A DNA stretch of 8,004 nucleotides, from NCBI GenBank assembly GCA_903882335.1, contig CAIRWP010000119.1:1-8004 (forward strand), read 5' to 3'. Below are positions 1-5,685 of the stretch, piece by piece (the stretch's first letter is position 1; each line of letters starts with the position of its first letter). The notes below the pieces were generated by a model, which saw only the letters and a list, made by a program, of their open reading frames with translations, searched no databases and had not been told where the DNA came from. The position numbers and the translations under genes were made by a program. The stretch comes from an uncultured Opitutia bacterium (lineage in GTDB: Bacteria > Verrucomicrobiota > Verrucomicrobiia > Opitutales > UBA953).

Positions 1-2
1 AC

Positions 3-416
3 CTCGCGGTCGCGCGCTGCCTGCCGGTCCGCCAGGCCCTCGGCCAGTTCCTCGCCGGCCACGCGCCCGCCGATCTCGTGCGCGGCCTGCGCACCGTCGC
101 GGTCGCGCATGGCGCCGGTCTCGCCGGCGAAGCTACCGGCCTGCTCGCCTGGATGAAGGGTTGCCTCACGCATTGTGCCGGGCTCTCGCGTTCGCACCTC
201 GACGCCACGTTCGCGCTCTCCGCGCAGGCGCCGTCCGGGGACAACCTCGCCGCGGAATGGACGTTCGCCGACGGCGCCCGCTTCTCCTGGGAGCACGCCG
301 ATCAGGGCACGCGCGCCATCATCACCTTCAGCCGCAGTCGCCAGCCCGCACCCGTGGCCCAGCGCGTCGCCCTGATGGGGGCGCCCGAGGCGCTGTCGGA
401 AGCGGTGTTCTTTTAA
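3..416 (+). CDS. C-terminal part of a probable OpcA-like glucose-6-phosphate dehydrogenase assembly protein
   Basis: The reading frame is open from the left edge and ends at TAA 414-416, so 137 C-terminal residues are visible and the start lies outside the window. The layout resembles the C-terminal half of OpcA proteins, which assist assembly or activation of glucose-6-phosphate dehydrogenase in the oxidative pentose phosphate pathway. It opens with a segment like 'LAVARCLPVRQALGQF', followed by a hydrophobic beta-strand (VRGLRTVAVAHG) and a helix with LLAWMKG. A strand pair around 'AEWTFADGARFSWEH' comes next, and the protein ends in AVFF. OpcA genes commonly follow zwf, which would lie to the left. 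The match is to overall pattern only, with no catalytic residues to confirm it. Another alpha/beta protein with the same C-terminal pattern is possible. That this is a real gene end is much surer than the name. Confidence 0.5.
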   Translation, partial: LAVARCLPVRQALGQFLAGHAPADLVRGLRTVAVAHGAGLAGEATGLLAWMKGCLTHCAGLSRSHLDATFALSAQAPSGDNLAAEWTFADGARFSWEHADQGTRAIITFSRSRQPAPVAQRVALMGAPEALSEAVFF

Positions 417-449
417 GCGGTTAGCGGTTAGGCGTTGGCGGTTAGGGGG
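417..449. repeat. Four-unit heptamer array (GCGGTTA type) in the convergent gap
   Basis: Directly after the stop codon at 414-416 the sequence reads as heptamers: GCGGTTA (417-423), GCGGTTA (424-430), GGCGTTG (431-437, degenerate) and GCGGTTA (438-444), then a run of G. The array fills most of the 40-nt space between two convergent stop codons. The same heptamer recurs in inverted orientation at 3777-3797, and as one copy at 2177-2183 over the stop codon of the DUF4328 gene. It has no dyad symmetry, so it is not an obvious hairpin terminator. Confidence 0.7.
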
Positions 450-456
450 CGTTCCT

Positions 457-1971
457 TTAGAACAACTTCCTGATTTCCACGGCGGCCGCTTTGCCTTTGG
501 TTCGGGCCTCCTCCGGGACGTGCTCGAGGAGATCCTTGATCGCGGTTCGCAGACCCTCATCGTCTTTGGGGTCGCAGGCAATGAGCCAGGCGGCGCCTTC
601 CACTTCGTTTTTCGCCACACCATACCCGAGGACGAGCATTAGCCCGTACTTGAACATGCCCCTGGGGTGGCCTTGCGAGGCGGAAAGTTTGAACCAGCGG
701 ACGGCTTCCTCCCTTTTCCCTGCGTCGCTACTCTCCATCAACAGCGAGCCGAGGTTGCCTTGGGCGACGGGGTGACCCTGCGTCGCGGCTTTCCTTAGCC
801 AAACATTGCCTTCGGCCTGTTCGGAGGCGCTTCTGTCTGGTTCTGTCAGGCAGACGCTGAGCTCAAGCTGGGCGCTGGCGTCGCCAAGCTCGGCCGCCTT
901 GCGGAACCAAGAGAGCATCTGCTTCTCATCCTCCGGTACGCCATCCCCGTCGCGATACGAAATGGCCAGGGTATTCATCGCCCTGGGATACCCTTGTTCC
1001 GCCGCCTTTCGGCACCACTTGGCAGCTTCCTCGGGGTCTGCCGAGGTGCCGAATCCTGCATGGTACATGCCCGCCAGTTCATACTGGTCCTTCGCCTTGC
1101 CTCCCTGGGCCAGTGCGAACTGGGCCCTGAAGGCGCGGGAGGCAGCCAGCCACCGTGCGCCGCTCGCGTAGATCGGATGGAGCTCGATTTTATCGGTGAT
1201 GCCCCGGGCGAGGCCCCGCGCTTTGGTCAGGTCCAGGCTGTCCGCGCCTCGCCTGAATTCCTTGGCGGCCGCGCGGTCCTCGTCGTCGCCCATCATCTCG
1301 CCGACCAAGATCCAGGCGAGGCCGAGCGCGACGTTCTTGGTGGTTCCTCGGGCGAGGATATGGTTCACGCCCAGCCGGATGCTCGCGGTGGCGTTGCCCT
1401 GCATCGCCGATTTGCGGAGCCATTCGTTGGCCTTCCGCGCCTGCGCGACCTCGTTCGTCTGGCCGAGTTCCATCGCCAGGTTTGCCTGGGCAATCGGGTG
1501 GCCGTGGGTCGCCGACAACTCCAGCCAGCGGCGGGCTTCCTTCGCGTCGGCCTCGACCCCTTCGCCGCTCTCGTAGCACTGGGCCAGGCTGAGCTCGGCG
1601 TCCGCGTTCTGCTTGGCGGCCGCCAGGCGGAACCAGCGCAGGGCCTCTTTGTGGTCCTTGGGACGGATTTCCCCGCGCTGGCAGACCTGTCCATACGCGA
1701 AATACGCGTCTTCGTTACCGCTTTCCGCGGCGCGGCGCATCCATTCGGCGGCGAGGGGCTTGTCAATCGGCGTGCCGAAGCCGAGCAGGTGGTCGATGGC
1801 GCGTTCAAGCATCGCCTTGGGGTCGCCGGCTTCGGCGCGTTTCACCGCATCGGCGAAAAGCGCCGCCTGCTCGGCCGGGGAGGCGCCCTTCGATCCGTCC
1901 GTCGGCTTCGGCGACTCGGCGCGCAGGGTCACGTTGAGCAGGAGCAGCAGGAGCCAGATACGGACGCGCAT
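457..1971 (-). CDS. Secreted Sel1-repeat (SLR/TPR-like) protein
   Basis: This is a 504-residue protein with ATG at 1969-1971. Residues 1-18 form a signal peptide (basic MRVR, a long Leu run, then a likely cut after LRA), so the mature protein should be exported. The rest is Sel1-like helical repeats of about 35-36 residues with the usual pattern of A..WYRKAAEQG, A...LG..Y..G.GV. Clear copies lie near 50-85, 87-121, 123-157, 159-191, 294-328, 329-364, 365-399, 401-435 and 436-470. They fall in two blocks, separated by a less regular stretch (about 215-290) that carries no obvious repeat. Sel1 proteins are scaffolds for protein-protein contacts, often in envelope or signalling complexes. The partner cannot be read from the sequence. 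An AT-rich promoter region lies just upstream and no Shine-Dalgarno motif is visible. The 3' end converges on the OpcA-like gene. The family call is firm and the cellular role is unknown. Confidence 0.93.
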   Translation of the reverse strand: MRVRIWLLLLLLNVTLRAESPKPTDGSKGASPAEQAALFADAVKRAEAGDPKAMLERAIDHLLGFGTPIDKPLAAEWMRRAAESGNEDAYFAYGQVCQRGEIRPKDHKEALRWFRLAAAKQNADAELSLAQCYESGEGVEADAKEARRWLELSATHGHPIAQANLAMELGQTNEVAQARKANEWLRKSAMQGNATASIRLGVNHILARGTTKNVALGLAWILVGEMMGDDEDRAAAKEFRRGADSLDLTKARGLARGITDKIELHPIYASGARWLAASRAFRAQFALAQGGKAKDQYELAGMYHAGFGTSADPEEAAKWCRKAAEQGYPRAMNTLAISYRDGDGVPEDEKQMLSWFRKAAELGDASAQLELSVCLTEPDRSASEQAEGNVWLRKAATQGHPVAQGNLGSLLMESSDAGKREEAVRWFKLSASQGHPRGMFKYGLMLVLGYGVAKNEVEGAAWLIACDPKDDEGLRTAIKDLLEHVPEEARTKGKAAAVEIRKLF

Positions 1972-1989
1972 ATTATTATAGAAACTTTA

Positions 1990-2018
1990 ATTTTATCCGG
2001 CGGGCGGGAGGTCAGCAA
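1990..2018 (-). promoter_or_regulatory. Probable sigma70-type promoter of the Sel1-repeat gene
   Basis: On the minus strand TTGCTG (2013-2018) is followed after exactly 17 nt by TAAAAT (1990-1995), five of six matches to the -10 consensus. Transcription would start roughly 12-15 nt before the ATG at 1971. The block 1972-1996 is strikingly AT-rich against its surroundings, as expected for a promoter. A second perfect -10 hexamer, TATAAT, lies at 1975-1980, but it has no -35 partner and would place the start point at or inside the start codon. Confidence 0.45.
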
Positions 2019-2176
2019 GGGGCGGCCCGCTCCCGGCCACAGGCATTAGCCGTCCCGTCCGTCATCCTGCGCAGCATTAGCGGCGCTCATCGCCCACCGC
2101 TTACGGTCCTCTCCTTCGCGCAGTCTTCCGTCGCTCGGCTCGGGCGACCGGGGCCTGCGCCGGATCACGCGGGATC

Positions 2177-2183
2177 GCGGTTA
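2177..2183 (+). repeat. Single copy of the GCGGTTA heptamer over a stop codon
   Basis: One GCGGTTA followed by GG matches the unit of the 417-449 array. Read on the minus strand, its TAA is the stop codon of the DUF4328 gene. A single heptamer can arise by chance, so membership of the family is tentative. The rest of the 1972-2180 gap holds the Sel1 promoter and two copies of GCATTAGC (2043-2050, 2074-2081). I see no clear terminator in it. Confidence 0.3.
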
Positions 2184-2860
2184 GGCAATAACGCCGTCGG
2201 CCCGCGGCAACGTCGCCAGCATCCGCCGGTTCGCCTGGTCTTCGCTGATGCGGGTGACGATGAGGTAGAGCAGCACGGCCGAGGCGACCGAGCAGGCTAG
2301 CCAGACCATCTGGACTTTCGTGGCATACATCCCGGAGGGCAGGTCCGTCACTTGGATGTACTTGCTGACATACTGGCCGAGGAAAATGGAGAGCAACCAG
2401 GCCATCCACCAGAAGATCAGCAGCGGCGACGTGCCGGGGGCGCCCGCTCCGGGGAAGCTGTGCTTCCAGAGCTGTCGCATGCAACGGAAGGGGATCCAGA
2501 AGTTGCGAAGGGGATGATGTAGGAGGCGGCGACGATTTCCGGCTCGTCCGAGAGCCCGACGGCCCCCTGGGCGCGCGCGTTCACGTGGGCGCGGTAGCTC
2601 CAGACCATGACGCTCACGCCGGTGACGACGTAGATACCGATGCGGAGGTAGGCCATGACTTCCATCACCAGGTCGTTGGCCGCGCCCTCGGCCTCGGTGA
2701 AGTCGCCCCCGGCGAAGAGCTTCCACTGCAACGCCGTCGCGGCCATCGACGCAAGGTTGGCGAGCAGGCTGAGGCCGAGCAACGTCCGCGTCATCGCCGC
2801 CACGGGTCGGATATCCTTGTACACGTAGGTCCGGATCTTCGGCAGGGGAGGCGGGGTCAC
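2181..2860 (-). pseudogene. DUF4328-like membrane protein gene interrupted by one frameshift
   Basis: Two minus-strand frames together encode one recognisable protein. The first part runs from GTG at 2858-2860 to about 2507 (118 residues). It has a Pro-rich start, a membrane segment near residues 21-45, a second near 69-88, and the motif WSYRAHVNARAQG typical of DUF4328 proteins. The second part continues one frame over to TAA 2181-2183, with NFWIPFRCMRQLWKHS, a Trp-rich membrane helix (LLIFWWMAWLLSIFLG) and a fourth helix (VQMVWLACSVASAVLLYLIV). The family normally reads ...PF-A-N-x-W-x-P-x-x-x-M-x-x-x-W across the break, so a single missing base near 2504-2513 explains everything. Restoring it gives about 226 residues. 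An in-frame TAG at 2870-2872 limits the start, and GTG is the only usual start codon near it. A weak AGG lies 8 nt upstream of the GTG. The family is of unknown function. The break may be a sequencing error or a true mutation. Confidence 0.75.
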
Positions 2861-2899
2861 GCGCCGAACCTACCCTGATGGATTTTTCGAGACTAGCCC

Positions 2900-2936
2900 A
2901 AAAAATTCGCGAGCCGCGCGTCAAGTGCGGCGCGGC
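2900..2936 (-). terminator. Probable rho-independent terminator after rdgB
   Basis: Sixteen nt past the rdgB stop, on the minus strand, a perfect 7-bp stem (GCCGCGC at 2930-2936 pairs with GCGCGGC at 2913-2919) encloses a 10-nt loop. A run of six T (2900-2905) follows. The T-run lies 7 nt after the stem, further than in a textbook terminator, so efficiency is uncertain. It would separate rdgB from the DUF4328 gene. Confidence 0.45.
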
Positions 2937-2951
2937 GACCGACATCTTCTT

Positions 2952-3560
2952 TCAGGCCAAGCTGTTCTCCTTCATCCAGGCGACGAGCTGCACGAAGGCC
3001 TTGGCGCGGTGGCTGATCTTGTCCTTCTCCTTGGAGGAGAGCTGGCCGAAGGTCTTCTCATGGTTCGCCGGCACGAAGAGGCTGTCGTAGCCGAACCCTT
3101 CGGTGCCGACCTCGGCCTCGAGGATCTTGCCCCAGCACTGGCCCACGAATTTACCGACTTCCTGGTTGGGCCCGAGGAGGATGAGGTGGCACTCGAAGCG
3201 CGCGCCGCGCTTATGGAGAGGCGCCTTCTTCATGGCCTCGAGCAGCTTGGCCCGGTTCTGGGCGTCGGTCGCGCCGACGCCGGCATAGATGGCGGAGTCG
3301 ACGCCCGGGCCGCCTTGCAAGGCATCGCAACAAAGGCCGCTGTCGTCGGCGAGGACCCAGGCTTTCTGTGGGGTGATCTCGCGGAGAGCGTTGGCCTTCA
3401 GGCGGCAGTTGCCGTTAAAGGTGCCGGTGATTTCTTCGACATACGGCATGCCTCCGAGGTCCTTCGCTGAGCGGACTTTAACCGCGAGTCGCGCTTGCGC
3501 GAACATGCGCCCGAATTCCTCGGCCTTATGTGTATTGCCCGTCGCCAGGTAGATATCCAT
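2952..3560 (-). CDS. rdgB: XTP/dITP diphosphatase (RdgB/HAM1 family)
   Basis: This 202-residue cytosolic enzyme is the usual length for the Ham1/RdgB family. It hydrolyses non-canonical purine nucleoside triphosphates (dITP, XTP, ITP) to the monophosphate and pyrophosphate, keeping deaminated bases out of DNA and RNA. Visible family motifs are ATGNTHK at 6-12, the substrate loop around ETGTF..N..LKA (43-56), DDSGL at 72-76 with the catalytic acidic pair, and PGVDSAIYAG at 85-94. They continue with GFGYDSLFVP at 155-164 and ISHRAKA at 182-188. The two Cys after DDSGL are a local variation of the usual small-residue/Val positions. The ATG at 3558-3560 places the TGN motif at residue 7, as in relatives. 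No Shine-Dalgarno motif is seen. The gene is divergent from coaB across a repeat-rich 261-nt region and is followed by a hairpin with a T-run. Confidence 0.96.
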   Translation of the reverse strand: MDIYLATGNTHKAEEFGRMFAQARLAVKVRSAKDLGGMPYVEEITGTFNGNCRLKANALREITPQKAWVLADDSGLCCDALQGGPGVDSAIYAGVGATDAQNRAKLLEAMKKAPLHKRGARFECHLILLGPNQEVGKFVGQCWGKILEAEVGTEGFGYDSLFVPANHEKTFGQLSSKEKDKISHRAKAFVQLVAWMKENSLA

Positions 3561-3607
3561 GCCCGCAATGTGAGTGACCGCCAGGGAGAAGGCAAGGGGT
3601 CGAACAA

Positions 3608-3637
3608 AGGGCTAGGGCCAGGGCCAGGACTAGGGCT
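3608..3637 (+). repeat. Five-unit AGGGCY hexamer array, left arm
   Basis: The sequence reads as five consecutive hexamers: AGGGCT, AGGGCC, AGGGCC, AGGACT, AGGGCT. A second five-unit array in opposite orientation lies at 3693-3722. The arrays flank 55 nt in the rdgB/coaB divergent intergenic region. On the rdgB side the array begins 48 nt upstream of the rdgB start codon. Confidence 0.75.
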
Positions 3638-3671
3638 GGAAACGGATTTTGAAGGTTCAGGACAGTATCAT

Positions 3672-3696
3672 GGCTAGGTTGCGAGATTTCCTAGCC
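3672..3696. other. Perfect 7-bp inverted repeat in the rdgB/coaB intergenic region
   Basis: GGCTAGG (3672-3678) and CCTAGCC (3690-3696) are exact reverse complements around an 11-nt loop (TTGCGAGATTT). The right half overlaps the last unit of the inverted hexamer array. It could be a protein-binding dyad or an RNA hairpin in the coaB leader. No T-run follows on either strand, so it is not a typical terminator. Confidence 0.5.
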
Positions 3697-3722
3697 CTGA
3701 CCCTAGCCCAAGCCCTGGCCCT
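3693..3722 (-). repeat. Five-unit AGGGCY hexamer array, right inverted arm
   Basis: Read on the minus strand from 3722 to 3693 the units are AGGGCC, AGGGCT, TGGGCT, AGGGTC, AGGGCT. They mirror the array at 3608-3637. The two arrays could pair imperfectly as a long hairpin with a loop of about 55 nt. Confidence 0.75.
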
Positions 3723-3776
3723 AAATGGATTGTTTCCGCCCCCTTCCTCGGCCAAGGTCATCCCCGGCGTTCGGCC

Positions 3777-3797
3777 TAACCGCCAACCGCTAACCGC
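3777..3797 (-). repeat. Three-unit GCGGTTR heptamer array upstream of coaB
   Basis: On the minus strand the units are GCGGTTA (3791-3797), GCGGTTG (3784-3790) and GCGGTTA (3777-3783), followed by GG. This is the same heptamer as at 417-449, in the opposite orientation. On the plus strand its TAA at 3777-3779 is the in-frame stop that bounds the coaB reading frame upstream, and the array ends 24 nt before the coaB start. Confidence 0.7.
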
Positions 3798-3821
3798 TTC
3801 CCCCCTCTCCGCTTCCGTCCC

Positions 3822-4475
3822 TTGTCCCTCCGCTGCCTCATCACCGCCGGCCCGACCCGCGAGTTCCTGGACCCGGTCCGGTTCGTCAGCAACCCGTCGA
3901 CGGGTAAGATGGGGTATGCCTTGGCCGCCGCCGCCCGCGCCGCGGGTTGGACGGTCGACCTGGTTTCGGGTCCGGTCTCCCTGCCCGAGCCCGACGGGGT
4001 CATGGTTTACCCGGTGATCACCGCGGCCGAGATGCTGCGCCAGACCGACGCCTTGTTCGGGCCGTGCGACGTCCTGATTATGACGGCCGCGGTCAGCGAC
4101 TGGCGCCCGAAGGTCAGCCACCCCCAGAAGTTGAAGAAGACCGGCGAGGGCCTGTCCGTGGAGTTCGAGCCGACCGAGGACATCCTCGCCACGCTCGCCC
4201 GCCGCCGCCGGCCCGACCAGCTCCTCGTGGGCTTCGCCGCCGAGACCGAGAACCTCGAGGCCCATGCCTTGGCCAAGCTCGACCGCAAGGGGGCCGACCT
4301 CATCGCCGCCAACTCCGTCGCCGGCCCGCACGGCGCTTTCGGGTCCGACCAGAACAAGCTCATCCTTCTCGGGCGCGACGGCTTCCGCGAGGTCCTCGGA
4401 CCCGGGGCCAAGAACGCCGTCGCCGCCTCCCTGATCACCCGCCTCGCCGCCCTGCTCGCGGCGCGCGCCCGTTGA
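3822..4475 (+). CDS. coaB: Stand-alone phosphopantothenoylcysteine synthetase (CoaB domain)
   Basis: The protein joins 4'-phosphopantothenate to cysteine using a nucleoside triphosphate, in coenzyme A synthesis. At 217 residues it equals only the CoaB half of the common bifunctional CoaBC (about 400 residues). No flavin-dependent decarboxylase (CoaC) domain is present in or near it. CoaB motifs run through the whole length: ITAGPTREFLDPVRF at 7-21, SNPSTGKMG at 23-31, DLVSGPVSL at 46-54, and TAAVSDWRP at 88-96. Further on are the KLKK lysines at 103-106, EDILA at 119-123, GFAAET at 137-142 and the K..D.IAAN segment at 156-164. The start is TTG at 3822-3824, the only usual start codon between the in-frame stop at 3777-3779 and the conserved ITAGPT. 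No Shine-Dalgarno motif is seen. The stop is 2 nt from the next gene, implying co-translation. CoaC must be encoded elsewhere; this follows from pathway knowledge and is not seen here. Confidence 0.93.
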   Translation: MSLRCLITAGPTREFLDPVRFVSNPSTGKMGYALAAAARAAGWTVDLVSGPVSLPEPDGVMVYPVITAAEMLRQTDALFGPCDVLIMTAAVSDWRPKVSHPQKLKKTGEGLSVEFEPTEDILATLARRRRPDQLLVGFAAETENLEAHALAKLDRKGADLIAANSVAGPHGAFGSDQNKLILLGRDGFREVLGPGAKNAVAASLITRLAALLAARAR

Positions 4476-4477
4476 CC

Positions 4478-5647
4478 ATGTCGCGCCGTCGCAATAGCTC
4501 GCTCGACCGCGTGCTCGGCCGCCTGGAAGGCCTCGACGCGCAGAACCTCGCCATCCTCGCGCGCCGCCTTGAGCGGGAGCGCGACCTCATGGAGACCGTC
4601 CTCGACACGCTCCGCGAGGGGGTGCTCGTGCTGGCGCAGGACGGCTCCGTCGAATACGCCAACGCGGCCGCCGTCGTGCTGCTCGGCGCGGACCCGGCCG
4701 AGGTCAACGGTACGGAACTCCGCCGCTTCTCGCCCGACCTCGCCGCCGCGCTGGACCTGCCGACCGACGTCGAGGGCATGGCCCGCGAGCTCGAGGTCCG
4801 CTACCCCGAGCCGCGCGTGCTTCGCGTGCACCTTGCGCGCGTCGCCGACGCCCATTCGGCCGAGCGCACGCGCCGCGTCGCCGTGCTGAGCGACGTCACC
4901 GCGGAGCGCACCCAGACCGAAGACCGCGTCGAGAGCGAGCGCATCGATTCCATCATGGCCCTCGCCGCCGGCGTCGCCCATGAGGTCGGCAACCCGCTCA
5001 ACGCGATCGGTATCCACCTGCAGCTCCTGCGCCGCGAGGCGGAGAAGCTCGGCGACACCCCGGCCGCCCAGAAGGTCCGCCAGGCCGCCGAGGTCTGCCA
5101 GGGCGAGATCAAGCGGCTCGACGGCATCGTCCGCGATTTCCTCGGTGCCATCCGCCCGACCCCGCCGAACCTCGCCGAGACCGACCTCGTCTCCGTCGTC
5201 GCCGAGGCCATGGCCTTGCTGCGCGACCAGATGGAGCAGCTGGGCGTGCGCGTGCAGGTCGACCTCCCGGGCTCGTTGCCCGCGATCCTCGCCGACCGCA
5301 ACCAGGTCAAGCAGGCCCTCTTCAATGTCACCAAGAACGCCCTCGAGGCGATGGACCGCGGCGGCGACCTGTTCGTGAGCCTGTCGTCCGACGACGAGTG
5401 GGCGGTGCTGTCCATCCGCGATACGGGGGTGGGGATCCCGGCCGACAAGCTGACGCGGGTCTTCGATGCCTATTACACGACCAAGGCCTCCGGTGGCGGC
5501 CTCGGCATGCTCATCCTCCTCAAGATCATGCGGGCCCACGGGGGGTCGGTCGATATCCGCAGTACCCCCGACGTGGGCACCACCGTGACCCTGCGTTTCC
5601 CGCTCAAGCAGCGTAGGGTCCGTACCTTGGAAGCTCCGCGGGCTTGA
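4478..5647 (+). CDS. Soluble PAS-domain sensor histidine kinase (NtrB/AtoS-like)
   Basis: This 389-residue protein has no membrane segment or signal peptide, so it should sense in the cytosol. An N-terminal charged helix (about 10-38, probably coiled coil) leads into a PAS fold at about 36-145 (EGVLVLAQDGSVEYANAAAV, ending in a DVT/ER linker). The HisKA dimerisation helix carries AHEVGNPLNAI with phospho-acceptor His168. The ATPase domain shows the N-box Asn287 (KNALEAM), the G1 box DTGVGIP (315-321), the F-box FDAYYTTK (329-336) and the G2 box GGGLGM (339-344). Autophosphorylation and transfer to a response regulator is the family role, but no receiver or regulator gene is in the window, so its partner is unknown. 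The ATG at 4478 is 2 nt after the coaB stop. The frame is open further upstream inside coaB, but that extension is out-of-frame coaB sequence. Kinase identity is firm and the signal is unknown. Confidence 0.94.
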   Translation: MSRRRNSSLDRVLGRLEGLDAQNLAILARRLERERDLMETVLDTLREGVLVLAQDGSVEYANAAAVVLLGADPAEVNGTELRRFSPDLAAALDLPTDVEGMARELEVRYPEPRVLRVHLARVADAHSAERTRRVAVLSDVTAERTQTEDRVESERIDSIMALAAGVAHEVGNPLNAIGIHLQLLRREAEKLGDTPAAQKVRQAAEVCQGEIKRLDGIVRDFLGAIRPTPPNLAETDLVSVVAEAMALLRDQMEQLGVRVQVDLPGSLPAILADRNQVKQALFNVTKNALEAMDRGGDLFVSLSSDDEWAVLSIRDTGVGIPADKLTRVFDAYYTTKASGGGLGMLILLKIMRAHGGSVDIRSTPDVGTTVTLRFPLKQRRVRTLEAPRA

Positions 5648-5685
5648 AACCTCGGCCGTTTCCCGCAGTCTAACCTTTCTCCTCC

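Noticed and set aside
994..2049. 351-codon open frame on the plus strand opposite the Sel1 gene
   Set aside because: The minus-strand frame has a signal peptide and regular Sel1 repeats. The antisense frame mirrors those repeats with biased composition.
2881..2906. ATTTTT ... AAAAAT inverted repeat between rdgB and the DUF4328 gene
   Set aside because: The stem is A/T only and partly coincides with the T-run of the better GC hairpin, so it adds little on its own.
3608..3797. CRISPR array or telomere-like element
   Set aside because: Units are 6-7 bp without spacers and only 3-5 copies, so this is not a CRISPR. Similarity of the G-rich unit to telomere repeats is superficial in an internal chromosomal locus.
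3649..4017. Small plus-strand frame starting between the hexamer arrays and running into coaB out of frame
   Set aside because: It is Pro/Ser/Arg-rich beyond the repeats and overlaps the clear CoaB frame. Its LAL-type stretch is just translated repeat DNA.
4007..5539. 510-codon open frame on the minus strand opposite coaB and the kinase
   Set aside because: It is a high-G+C shadow of two well-supported plus-strand genes, with low-complexity composition (His/Asp/Gly/Arg-rich) and no recognisable domain.
5644..5674. Possible promoter TTGAAA ... TCTAAC before the discoidin gene
   Set aside because: The spacer is 19 nt, the -10 match is 4 of 6, and it overlaps the kinase stop codon, so chance is likely.
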